NCBI RefSeq assembly: GCF_006519715.1
Contig: NZ_VIDT01000008.1
Coordinates: 1 to 32,739, forward strand
DNA length: 32,739 nucleotides
Source: Ideonella azotifigens
Lineage (GTDB): Bacteria > Pseudomonadota > Gammaproteobacteria > Burkholderiales > Burkholderiaceae_C
Direction: 5' to 3'
Part shown: positions 1-5,985 of the stretch, one piece after another
Layout of the letters: every line of letters starts with the position of its first letter
Position numbering within the stretch: the stretch's first letter is position 1
Notes under the pieces: generated by a model
What the model saw: only the letters and a program-made list of their open reading frames with translations
What the model was told of the DNA's origin: nothing
Databases searched by the model: none
Translations under genes and position numbers: made by a program

Positions 1-1
1 A

Positions 2-292
2 GGCGACTGGGCGATGCTGGCCAGCTGGCCGCTGCCGCAGGCGCTGCACACCTTGCAGTGCCTGTGCCATGACCTGATGGCGCGCAGCTGTGGCGGCGTG
101 CCACGTTATTTCCCCACCGAAGCCCTGCCGGCGGTGGCCGATTGGGCGGCGCTGTCCGAATGGAGCCGCGAGCTGCAGCGCGTGCGTCGCCATGAAGACC
201 ATCCTTGGCAGGCCGGCTTGGTGCTGGAATCCCTGCTGGGCCAGTTGCAGCCCTTGCTGCGCAAACGCGCGAGCCGGGCCGGCGCTGCTTGA
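2..292 (+). CDS. holB: DNA polymerase III delta' subunit, C-terminal part (cut by window edge)
   Basis: The frame is open from the first bases of the window and stops at 292, so only the last 96 or so residues are present. The fragment is helical, rich in Leu, Trp and Arg, and ends in a basic Arg/Ala tail. This fits the C-terminal helical collar domain of the clamp-loader delta' subunit. The ATPase-like domain and zinc-binding module would lie upstream, outside the window. The assignment rests mainly on context: in Burkholderiales holB is commonly followed by pilZ and tatD, as here. In the clamp loader, delta' helps open the beta clamp and load it on DNA. The catalytic-core motifs cannot be checked, so the call is moderately sure. 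Confidence 0.65.
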   Translation, partial: GDWAMLASWPLPQALHTLQCLCHDLMARSCGGVPRYFPTEALPAVADWAALSEWSRELQRVRRHEDHPWQAGLVLESLLGQLQPLLRKRASRAGAA

Positions 293-365
293 AGCTTCGT
301 GATGCAAGCCCGACTGCATCCGCGCTTGACCCGGCATCCCGGCCCTGGCCCGTCTGAAACCTGCC

Positions 366-371
366 TACACT
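366..371 (+). promoter_or_regulatory. -10-like element of pilZ, possibly leaderless
   Basis: TACACT lies exactly six bases before the pilZ ATG at 378, and there is no purine-rich ribosome binding site between holB and pilZ. A start site at or within a base or two of the ATG would give a leaderless mRNA. No convincing -35 hexamer is visible at normal spacing, so this is a weak call. Confidence 0.35.
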
Positions 372-377
372 AGCCCC

Positions 378-806
378 ATGAGCGACATTGACAGCCGCAG
401 CCCGCAGACTCCCCCCGGATCTGCCTCGCTGCCCGCCGTGCCTGCCACCCCCAGCACCAGTGGAGGCGGGCGCCCAAGCGTCATCCAGCTGGTGTTCCGC
501 GAAAAGGGCGCGCTGTATGCCGCCTATGTGCCGCTGTTTTCCGATGGCGGCCTGTTCGTGCCAACCACCCGCGACTACCAGCTCGGCGATGACATCTACC
601 TGCTGCTTTCGCTGCCTGGCGACCCCCAGCGCTACCCGGTCGCCGGCAAGGTCGGCTGGATCACGCCGCCTAACACCTCCGGCGGCCGCACCCAGGGGGT
701 GGGTGTGCGTTTCCCGAGTGATGAGAAGACGCGCATGCTGAAGGTGCGCATCGAGGAAATCCTCGGCACCTCGATCTCATCGTCCAAGCCGACCCAGACC
801 ATCTGA
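378..806 (+). CDS. pilZ: PilZ domain protein, type IV pilus assembly type
   Basis: This 142-residue protein has a low-complexity Ser/Pro/Thr-rich N-terminus (about residues 1-33) followed by a compact PilZ beta-barrel of about 100 residues. The core includes a segment reading LVFREKGALYAAYVPLFSDG and the later GVGVRFPSDE strand. This is the short single-domain PilZ associated with type IV pilus biogenesis. That subgroup often lacks the RxxxR motif used for cyclic-di-GMP binding, and no clear RxxxR precedes the barrel here, so nucleotide binding is doubtful. In relatives it acts in the cytoplasm with PilB and FimX-like partners. It sits between holB and tatD, the usual betaproteobacterial order, and may be co-transcribed with tatD 29 bases downstream. 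No pilus structural genes are in the window. Confidence 0.85.
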   Translation: MSDIDSRSPQTPPGSASLPAVPATPSTSGGGRPSVIQLVFREKGALYAAYVPLFSDGGLFVPTTRDYQLGDDIYLLLSLPGDPQRYPVAGKVGWITPPNTSGGRTQGVGVRFPSDEKTRMLKVRIEEILGTSISSSKPTQTI

Positions 807-835
807 CTTCCCGCCTCGTACCGTTTCCCATCCGG

Positions 836-1660
836 ATGTTCGTCGACTCCCACTGCCACCTGATCTTTCCTGAGCTGCGCGAGCGCCTGCCGGAAATCCG
901 CGCCGCGATGACGCAAGCCCAGGTCGGCGCGGCCTTGTGCATCAGCACCCGTGTCGAGGAGATCGAACAGGTCGTGGCGCTGGCCGAGACCGACCCGCAG
1001 TGGTGGGCCAGCGCGGGCGTGCACCCCGACACCGAAGGCGAGACCGAGCCCGACGAAGCCTTGCTGCTGCGCTGGGCCGCGCATCCCAAGGTCATCGCCA
1101 TTGGCGAAACCGGGCTGGACTATTACCGCCTGAACGGCCGCAGCATTGCCGACATGGCCTGGCAGCGCGAGCGCTTCCGGGTGCACATCCGCGCGGGGCA
1201 GGCCACCGACCTGCCGCTGGTCATCCACACCCGCCAGGCCAGCGAGGACACGGTGGCGCTGCTGCGCGAAGCCGCCAGCGCGGGCCAGCCCGCGCCGCGC
1301 GGCGTGTTCCATTGCTTCACCGAAACCATGGACGTGGCCCGCGCCGCGCTGGACCTGGGTTTCCTGATCTCGTTCTCCGGCATCCTGACCTTTCGCAATG
1401 CCGAAGACCTGCGCGAGGTCGCACGCTATGTGCCGCTGGACCGCTGCCTGATCGAGACCGACAGCCCCTACCTGGCACCGGTGCCGTTCCGTGGCAAGAC
1501 CAACACGCCTGCGCTGGTGCCGCATGTGGCGGCCGAGCTGGCCAGGCAGAAGCAATGCAGCGTCGAGCAGATCGCGGACGCGACCCGGGTCAACTTCGAG
1601 CGCCTTTTCGGCGTCTCGGTGGCGCCGGTGAACAAGGAAGGTCGAGGCACCACGGCATGA
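836..1660 (+). CDS. tatD: TatD family metal-dependent DNase
   Basis: The 274-residue protein is full length for the TatD/YcfH family of TIM-barrel hydrolases. The metal ligands are all visible: the N-terminal DSHCH motif (His6, His8), Glu91 in the GETGLDYY motif, His131 in VIHTR, His159 in FHCF and Asp209 in ETDSPYLAP. Family members are 3'-5' exonucleases or endonucleases acting on DNA, with proposed roles in repair of oxidative damage and DNA turnover. The ATG at 836 begins directly with the conserved MFVDSHCH start, but no good Shine-Dalgarno precedes it, so translation may be coupled to pilZ. Its TGA overlaps the ATG of the ankyrin gene by four bases, implying an operon. Confidence 0.93.
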   Translation: MFVDSHCHLIFPELRERLPEIRAAMTQAQVGAALCISTRVEEIEQVVALAETDPQWWASAGVHPDTEGETEPDEALLLRWAAHPKVIAIGETGLDYYRLNGRSIADMAWQRERFRVHIRAGQATDLPLVIHTRQASEDTVALLREAASAGQPAPRGVFHCFTETMDVARAALDLGFLISFSGILTFRNAEDLREVARYVPLDRCLIETDSPYLAPVPFRGKTNTPALVPHVAAELARQKQCSVEQIADATRVNFERLFGVSVAPVNKEGRGTTA

Positions 1661-2319
1661 AGCGGCGCGAATTGTTGAAGCACGGTGGGCTTGCCGCGAT
1701 GGCCGCCACCGGACTGATGGTCGGGCAGGGCGCCCAGGCCGACAGCTACAGCGACTTTTTCCTCTACATCGAGCTGGATCGACCGGAGGGCCTGCAAAAG
1801 CTGCTGCGCGCCGGTTTCGACGTCAATTCCCGCAACCCCAAGGGCCAGCACGGCTTGTACATGGCCTTCCGCAACGATTCGGAAAAGGCTGCCGAGCTGC
1901 TGCTGGGCTGGCCTGGTCTCGACCCTGAGGGCACCAATGCCCAGGGCGAAACCCTGCTGATGATGGCCGCGATGAAGGGCCAGATCGACGCGATGAAAAA
2001 ACTGATCGCGCTGGGTGCTGCCGTGAACCGCAAAGGCTGGACGCCGCTGCACTACGCTGCTTCGGGCGGGCAACAGGCCGCCATCATCCTGCTGCTCAGC
2101 CATGGCGCCGAGCTGGAAGCCCGCGGGCCGAATGGCAACACGCCGCTGATGATGGCCGCGGGCTACGGCACGATAGACAGTGCCAGGCTGCTGCTGAGCC
2201 GTGGCGCCGACCCGAAACTGGTGGATGGGGGCGACCGCCACGCCAGCGACTACGCACGCAAGGCCGGCCACGAAGGCTTGGCCAAGGACCTCGAAGCGCT
2301 GGCGGCGAAGCCAGGCTGA
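1657..2319 (+). CDS. Exported ankyrin-repeat protein
   Basis: The 220-residue product starts at an ATGA overlap with tatD. It opens with a signal sequence of about 28 residues: KRRELLKHGG, then a hydrophobic Ala/Met/Gly stretch, then GAQA before the mature part. The paired arginines followed by ELLK resemble a twin-arginine (Tat) signal, though the match is loose. The rest consists of about five ankyrin repeats, the clearest being GWTPLHYAASGGQQAAIILLLSHGAEL and GNTPLMMAAGYGTIDSARLLLSRGADP. Ankyrin repeats mediate protein-protein contact and have no catalytic role here. The place of action is probably the periplasm. The binding partner is unknown. Ankyrin genes after tatD are frequent in Burkholderiales, so the gene is likely conserved. 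Confidence 0.85.
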   Translation: MKRRELLKHGGLAAMAATGLMVGQGAQADSYSDFFLYIELDRPEGLQKLLRAGFDVNSRNPKGQHGLYMAFRNDSEKAAELLLGWPGLDPEGTNAQGETLLMMAAMKGQIDAMKKLIALGAAVNRKGWTPLHYAASGGQQAAIILLLSHGAELEARGPNGNTPLMMAAGYGTIDSARLLLSRGADPKLVDGGDRHASDYARKAGHEGLAKDLEALAAKPG

Positions 2320-2383
2320 GCCTGCGAAAACTGGCGGCGCTCGGGTCCTTTCCTCACCCCCGCCGCCCGGCGCCGCTGACACC

Positions 2384-2441
2384 CTTGTCAGATGAATACC
2401 GACAGAGGCTTTGTCGGCGCTCCGACTTATGTCCTGACAAG
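2384..2441. repeat. Nested inverted repeats upstream of the small ORF
   Basis: Two dyads share nearly the same centre. The outer arms are CTTGTCAG (2384-2391) and CTGACAAG (2434-2441), a perfect 8-bp pair. Inside lies CCGACAGA (2399-2406) and TTTGTCGG (2410-2417), which can form an 8-bp stem with one G-T wobble and a 3-base loop. A TACAGT hexamer at 2450-2455 could be a -10 element for the downstream ORF. The structure could be an operator or an RNA fold; its function is unknown. Confidence 0.5.
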
Positions 2442-2502
2442 CGTCGCCCTACAGTGCGTTCCATGGGTTCCACACCGGAGCCCGCCTAGAGAGCCCACCA
2501 CC

Positions 2503-2727
2503 ATGCGCGACATCCAGAGCCTGAGCAACCCGTTCATGATGATGACCGACCCGGAAGTCATCCTCCAGGCCATCGAACGTTCAGACCGCCTGAACCGCCT
2601 GCAACGCCGCGTGTGCCGCCCGCTGGACCGTCCGCTGATCCCGAAGATTGGCGGCGTGGCCGACTTCGACGCAGAGATCGACCACGAACCCGACATGGAA
2701 CTGAGCGACGAATTCCTGGCTGACTGA
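2503..2727 (+). CDS. Small conserved-looking hypothetical protein (74 aa)
   Basis: The ORF begins MRDIQSLSNPFMMMTDPE, contains an Arg-rich middle (ERSDRLNRLQRRVCRPLD) and ends in an acidic tail. It has no signal peptide, no membrane segment and no enzyme motif. A longer frame starts at 2392, but the segment before residue MRD reads like noncoding sequence, so I chose the ATG at 2503. A purine stretch near 2488-2493 is the only candidate ribosome site. Codon use is similar to neighbouring genes, with mostly G or C in the third position. Small proteins of this general look occur in Burkholderiales, but I cannot name a family, and no function is assigned. Confidence 0.6.
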   Translation: MRDIQSLSNPFMMMTDPEVILQAIERSDRLNRLQRRVCRPLDRPLIPKIGGVADFDAEIDHEPDMELSDEFLAD

Positions 2728-2825
2728 CAGCCCACGGCTCGCAGCCCCGGCTGCAGCACGAAACGAACGGACGGACTGGTGGCGTCCGGCTGGCCTGAAC
2801 CGCCGCACAGCGACAGGCTGCCACC

Positions 2826-2848
2826 GTTGGCAAGCAAGTGCTGCCAAC
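2826..2848 (-). terminator. Hairpin after the SOS short ORF
   Basis: GTTGGCA (2826-2832) and TGCCAAC (2842-2848) form a 7-bp stem with a 9-base loop. On the minus strand it begins about 15 bases after the stop of the 28-codon ORF. There is no run of T after it, so it may be an mRNA 3' structure and not a true intrinsic terminator. Confidence 0.35.
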
Positions 2849-2863
2849 GATCACCAATGGCGA

Positions 2864-2950
2864 CTACAGCCATCCCCAAAGCAGGTAAGCCAGGCGCGTC
2901 AAGCGAATGGAACGTGCGGGGCGGTAGTTCTCGCGGTAGTGGGTTTGCAT
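2864..2950 (-). CDS. Putative LexA-controlled microprotein (28 aa)
   Basis: On the minus strand an ATG at 2950 opens a 28-codon frame ending with TAG at 2864. The peptide begins MQTHYRENYRPARSIRL and ends LTRLAYLLWGWL. It is strongly basic (five Arg, one Glu), rich in aromatics (three Tyr, two Trp), and has a short hydrophobic C-terminal half that could form a membrane-active amphipathic helix. The third codon position is mostly G/C, as in nearby genes. A CAGG sequence lies eight bases before the ATG. A strong promoter with an overlapping LexA box sits immediately upstream. I do not recognise a family. By size, charge and SOS control it recalls the E. coli TisB toxin, but the resemblance is general and no homology is claimed. 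Confidence 0.5.
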   Translation of the reverse strand: MQTHYRENYRPARSIRLTRLAYLLWGWL

Positions 2951-2963
2951 GGTGAATGCCTGA

Positions 2964-2983
2964 TACTGTATGTTCATACAGTA
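2964..2983. promoter_or_regulatory. LexA (SOS) box
   Basis: TACTGTATGTTCATACAGTA is a near-perfect 20-bp palindrome matching the proteobacterial LexA operator CTGT-N8-ACAG, including the flanking TA and TA. It overlaps the -10 hexamer and the predicted start site of the leftward promoter at 2980-3008, which is the geometry expected for repression by LexA. The nearest gene in the direction of that promoter is the 28-codon ORF starting at 2950. Confidence 0.85.
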
Positions 2984-3008
2984 TCCGCATCGCTGCTCAC
3001 CGAGTCAA
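2980..3008 (-). promoter_or_regulatory. Sigma-70 promoter, leftward, under the LexA box
   Basis: On the minus strand TTGACT (3008-3003) and GATACT (2985-2980) are separated by exactly 17 bases, a strong promoter for this genome. The predicted start is near 2973, giving an untranslated leader of about 22 bases before the ATG at 2950. A rightward promoter over the same box is much weaker (TTGCAT and TGTATG). Confidence 0.7.
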
Positions 3009-3232
3009 GCAAGACTGTCCATCTCGAAGGTTGGAGGCCAGCCCGCCCGACCAGCCGCACCAGCACCTTCGGCAACTTGCGGCCAGACCGGCAGCCTTGC
3101 CGCGAGGCAACGGCCATGAATACGCGACAATGTATATTATGTCAAATAAAGCAGAACCTTCGATTCATTGGATGTCGCGTGGCTCATGGGGAAAGTTTCC
3201 ACCCACCGAAGGCATCTGACCTTGCGACCTGC

Positions 3233-4000
3233 TCAGCGCACCACGCCAAAGTACTGAATCAACGCGCGCGCCTGATCGACCTCTGTGGCCAGGCGCTGGG
3301 TGCGGCGCCGTGAGCCTTCGGTGGTGATCAGGATGTGGTCGCTCAGGCTGATGCGCCCACCAGGAATGGCCTTGGAGCAGATGATCTTGCGGCTGAAGTG
3401 CGACGCGGGCGAGCTCTGGTGGAAGCGGCACATGGCTTCGAAGGCCGCCAGTGGCTGCGGCTGCAAAGACAGCAGGAACACCGGCCTGGGCTTGGGCGCC
3501 GCGACTTCGCTCGAATCGGTGGCGCGCATCAGCAGCAGGTTTTCGCCCTCCGGCTGTAGGTGGTAGACGTCCTTGCCCTGCCGGTGCGTGTCGGTGCTGC
3601 CAATGCGCAGCGGCTGCATGTACGAGTCGCCAAAGCCGACATCAACCAGGTAGCGCGAACCGTCCAGCGTCACCTGCAATGCCATGTGGTCGAAAGCCGG
3701 CCCGGGCTTGCCGTCTGCGCCATGCACCTGGGCAGACAGGAACACCACCTCGAAGCCCAGTGCCTGCAGCAGCCAGCCGAACAAGCCGTTCAGCTCGTAG
3801 CAGATGCCGCCGCGCCGGCGCTCGACAATCTTGTCGTACTGGCCTTCCGGGTCCAGGTGCAGCGGCGGGCCGCCGTGGATGTCCAGGTTCTCGAAAGGCA
3901 CTGCCAACAGATGGGCGAGTTGCAGGCCGGCCAGCGTTTCCAGGTTCAGCTCAAGCGGACCGGTGTAGCCGAACCGCGCCAAGTACTTCTCTTTGTTCAT
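3233..4000 (-). CDS. nat: Arylamine N-acetyltransferase
   Basis: This 255-residue protein shows the complete NAT catalytic triad: Cys67 in RRRGGICYELNGLFGWLL, His105 in FDHMALQV and Asp120 in YLVDVGFGD. The PFENLDIH motif at 35-42 is also typical. The enzyme transfers the acetyl group of acetyl-CoA to arylamines, arylhydroxylamines or hydrazines through a Cys thioester, in the cytoplasm. The length is slightly short of the usual 270-280 residues, mainly in the C-terminal domain. The ATG at 4000 follows an AGGGTGA stretch that can serve as ribosome site. A terminator lies between it and the upstream SDR gene, so it is probably transcribed separately. The physiological substrate is not evident. 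Confidence 0.93.
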   Translation of the reverse strand: MNKEKYLARFGYTGPLELNLETLAGLQLAHLLAVPFENLDIHGGPPLHLDPEGQYDKIVERRRGGICYELNGLFGWLLQALGFEVVFLSAQVHGADGKPGPAFDHMALQVTLDGSRYLVDVGFGDSYMQPLRIGSTDTHRQGKDVYHLQPEGENLLLMRATDSSEVAAPKPRPVFLLSLQPQPLAAFEAMCRFHQSSPASHFSRKIICSKAIPGGRISLSDHILITTEGSRRRTQRLATEVDQARALIQYFGVVR

Positions 4001-4040
4001 TCACCCTGTTTCCTTGAGCAGGCCGGCAAGCGCCAGCCTC

Positions 4041-4072
4041 GGAAAAAATCATAAGGCGCGGCCTGCCGCGCC
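4041..4072 (-). terminator. Intrinsic terminator of the SDR gene
   Basis: GGCGCGG (4055-4061) and CCGCGCC (4066-4072) form a perfect 7-bp stem with loop CCTG. On the minus strand it is followed by TTATGATTTTTT, a T-rich tract. The TATGAT within that tract (4053-4048) may also serve as a -10 element for the N-acetyltransferase gene. Confidence 0.7.
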
Positions 4073-4142
4073 AGGGTGAATGCCTGCCGGTTTGCAGACT
4101 GGCCGCAACAGTCGTTCTAGGGTGTTGAAAACCGTAGAGCGC

Positions 4143-4892
4143 TCAAAGCTGGCTCATGCCGCCGTCCACGATGATTTCGGTGCCGACGATGAAGGCCGAT
4201 TCCTTGGCCGCCAGGTGCAGCACGGTCGAGGCAATCTCGGCTGGCAGGCCGAAGCGGCCCAACGGCACCTGGCTCTGGATTTGCGCGGCGACGGTGTCCA
4301 GCGTGGTGGCGTCCATGCCCAGCTTGCCGTACAGCGGCGTGCTCACCGGGCCGGGGCTGACCACATTGACCCGCACGCCACGCGGCAGCAGTTCGGCCGA
4401 CAGCGTCTTGGCCAGCGAGATCAGCGCGGCCTTGCTGGCGGCATAGATCGATGAGTTCGGCATGCCGATGTGGGCGTTGATCGAACCGTTCAGCACGATG
4501 GACGCGCCCGGGTTCAGCAGCGGCACCAGCGCCTGGATCTGGAAGAAGGCGCCCTTCACGTTGGCGTTGAAGATGCGATCCCACAGGCCTTCGTCAGCGT
4601 CCGCCAGGCTGGCGAACTGGGCGGTGCCAGCGTTGATGAAGATGGCGTCCAATCGAACATGTTGTTCGGCCAAGGTGCGAGCCAGCGCCTTCGCGTCCGC
4701 CAGGTTGGCAGCATCGCTGCGCAGGCCTTGAGCGGTAGCGCCGAGTTGCGCAAGGGCCTGGTCGATCAGCGCCTGGTCGCGGCCGGTGACGATGACGCGG
4801 GCACCTTCGTTGGCAAATGCCTGGGCGGTGGCGAAGCCGATGCCGCTGGTGCCGCCGGTGACGAGGACGGTGCTGTTGGTGAAACGGGTCAT
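4143..4892 (-). CDS. SDR family oxidoreductase
   Basis: The 249-residue protein is a classical short-chain dehydrogenase/reductase. The N-terminal Rossmann motif is TGGTSGIG (12-19), the cofactor-stabilising INAG is at 86-89, Asn111 is in the NVKGAFF helix, and the catalytic Ser137, Tyr150 and Lys154 are present (YAASK). TGRD after the second strand contains an Arg at position 38 and may favour NADP(H). The C-terminus IIVDGGMSQL is typical of the family. A clear AGGAG precedes the ATG at 4892. It is divergent from a LysR regulator, which probably controls it. The substrate cannot be read from sequence; such pairs often reduce reactive carbonyls or quinones, but this is inference. Confidence 0.9.
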   Translation of the reverse strand: MTRFTNSTVLVTGGTSGIGFATAQAFANEGARVIVTGRDQALIDQALAQLGATAQGLRSDAANLADAKALARTLAEQHVRLDAIFINAGTAQFASLADADEGLWDRIFNANVKGAFFQIQALVPLLNPGASIVLNGSINAHIGMPNSSIYAASKAALISLAKTLSAELLPRGVRVNVVSPGPVSTPLYGKLGMDATTLDTVAAQIQSQVPLGRFGLPAEIASTVLHLAAKESAFIVGTEIIVDGGMSQL

Positions 4893-4972
4893 GGTGAAGC
4901 TCCTGTTTGGGTTGCTCGGCGGGATGCCGTGCCGTCATGGTCTGTTTTTCAGGGGCCGCTGCCGTACCATCG

Positions 4973-4993
4973 CTTCGACGCAAACGTTCGAAG
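4973..4993. promoter_or_regulatory. Candidate LysR operator
   Basis: CTTCGA (4973-4978) and TCGAAG (4988-4993) form a perfect 6-bp inverted repeat with a 9-base spacer. It contains a T-N11-A arrangement, the general signature of LysR-family sites. It lies in the 110-base divergent region between the SDR gene and the LysR gene and touches the AAGGAG ribosome site of the latter, suggesting autoregulation. Confidence 0.5.
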
Positions 4994-5002
4994 GAGTTGC
5001 AC

Positions 5003-5923
5003 ATGTTGTCGGAGGACGAACTGGCGCTGCTGGAAGCCATCAAGGCCACCGGCAGCCTGACGCGCGCCGCCGCCAAGCTGGGCAAGGCGCCGTCGACCGT
5101 CTCGCACGCGGCGCGGCAGCTGGAAAACCGCTTCGACGCGCTGCTGTTCGACCGGCGCCGCTACCGGCTGCAGCTCACGCCTGCCGGCCAGTTGCTGGTG
5201 CAGGAGGCCGGGCGCATCCGAGAAGACGTTTCCAGGCTGACACGTCGCGTCAAGCAGGTGGCCGGCGGCTGGGAAGACCGGCTTTGGATCGTCACCGACG
5301 AGTTGCTGGAATTCGAAACGCTGCTGCCGGTGATCCGCGATTTCGACGCGCTGGCTTCGGGCGTGTCGTTGCGCATCACGCACGAGGTGCTGGGCGGCAC
5401 CTGGGAGGCGCTGCGCGAGGGCCGGGCCGACCTGGTGATTGGCGCGACCAATGAGCCACCGGTCATTGCCGGGCTGCAGTGGGCGGAGCTGGGCAGCATG
5501 GCCTGGGTGTTCGCAGTCTCGCCGCGCCATGCGCTGGCTCAGGCAGCAGAGCCGCTGGACCCGGCGGAGGTGACGGCACACCGCTCGGTCGTCGTCGGCG
5601 ACAGCTCGCGCCAGTCGGTCGGCCGCAGCTATGGCGTGCTGGGCGGCCAGCCAACGCTGGCGGTACCGTCGATGCGGGCCAAGATCCGCGCGCAGTGCGA
5701 AGGCCTGGGCGTGGGCTGGCTGCCTCGGCAACGCGTGGCTTCCTTGCTGGCGCGGGGCTTGCTGGTCGAGAAACAGGTGGCGCAGCCGCGTGACCCGAAC
5801 CTGCTGTACCTTGGCTGGCGCGGCGAGGCGCAGGGCCGGGCCCTGAACTGGTGGCTGGAAAAGCTGCGCGAACCGCGGCTGGCGCAGCGCCTGGTCGATG
5901 GCCTTGATGCCGCTGCGGCTTGA
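5003..5923 (+). CDS. LysR family transcriptional regulator
   Basis: The 306-residue protein has an N-terminal winged helix-turn-helix (about residues 1-60, with GSLTRAAAKLGKAPSTVSHAARQLE) and a periplasmic-binding-like effector domain (about 85-295). The ATG at 5003 follows AAGGAG by six bases. An upstream frame from 4907 is rejected because its first 32 residues lack LysR character. The ORF is divergent from the SDR gene, with a dyad between them, so local control of that gene is likely. The effector is unknown. LysR regulators with this gene arrangement commonly answer to a substrate of the neighbouring oxidoreductase; that is inference. Confidence 0.92.
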   Translation: MLSEDELALLEAIKATGSLTRAAAKLGKAPSTVSHAARQLENRFDALLFDRRRYRLQLTPAGQLLVQEAGRIREDVSRLTRRVKQVAGGWEDRLWIVTDELLEFETLLPVIRDFDALASGVSLRITHEVLGGTWEALREGRADLVIGATNEPPVIAGLQWAELGSMAWVFAVSPRHALAQAAEPLDPAEVTAHRSVVVGDSSRQSVGRSYGVLGGQPTLAVPSMRAKIRAQCEGLGVGWLPRQRVASLLARGLLVEKQVAQPRDPNLLYLGWRGEAQGRALNWWLEKLREPRLAQRLVDGLDAAAA

Positions 5924-5985
5924 GGCTTGCTGTTCCAATCAAGGCTGTCGCTTCCCTTCCCCGCTGTTCCTGTGTGAGTCCCCCC

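Noticed and set aside
2939-3313. Rightward ORFs after the LexA box (frames 2939-3313 and 2956-3219, including a 65-residue ORF from ATG 3117 with a CxxC motif)
   Set aside because: They use rare AT-rich codons, run into the 3' end of the N-acetyltransferase gene on the opposite strand, resemble no known protein, and the rightward promoter over the LexA box is poor compared with the leftward one.
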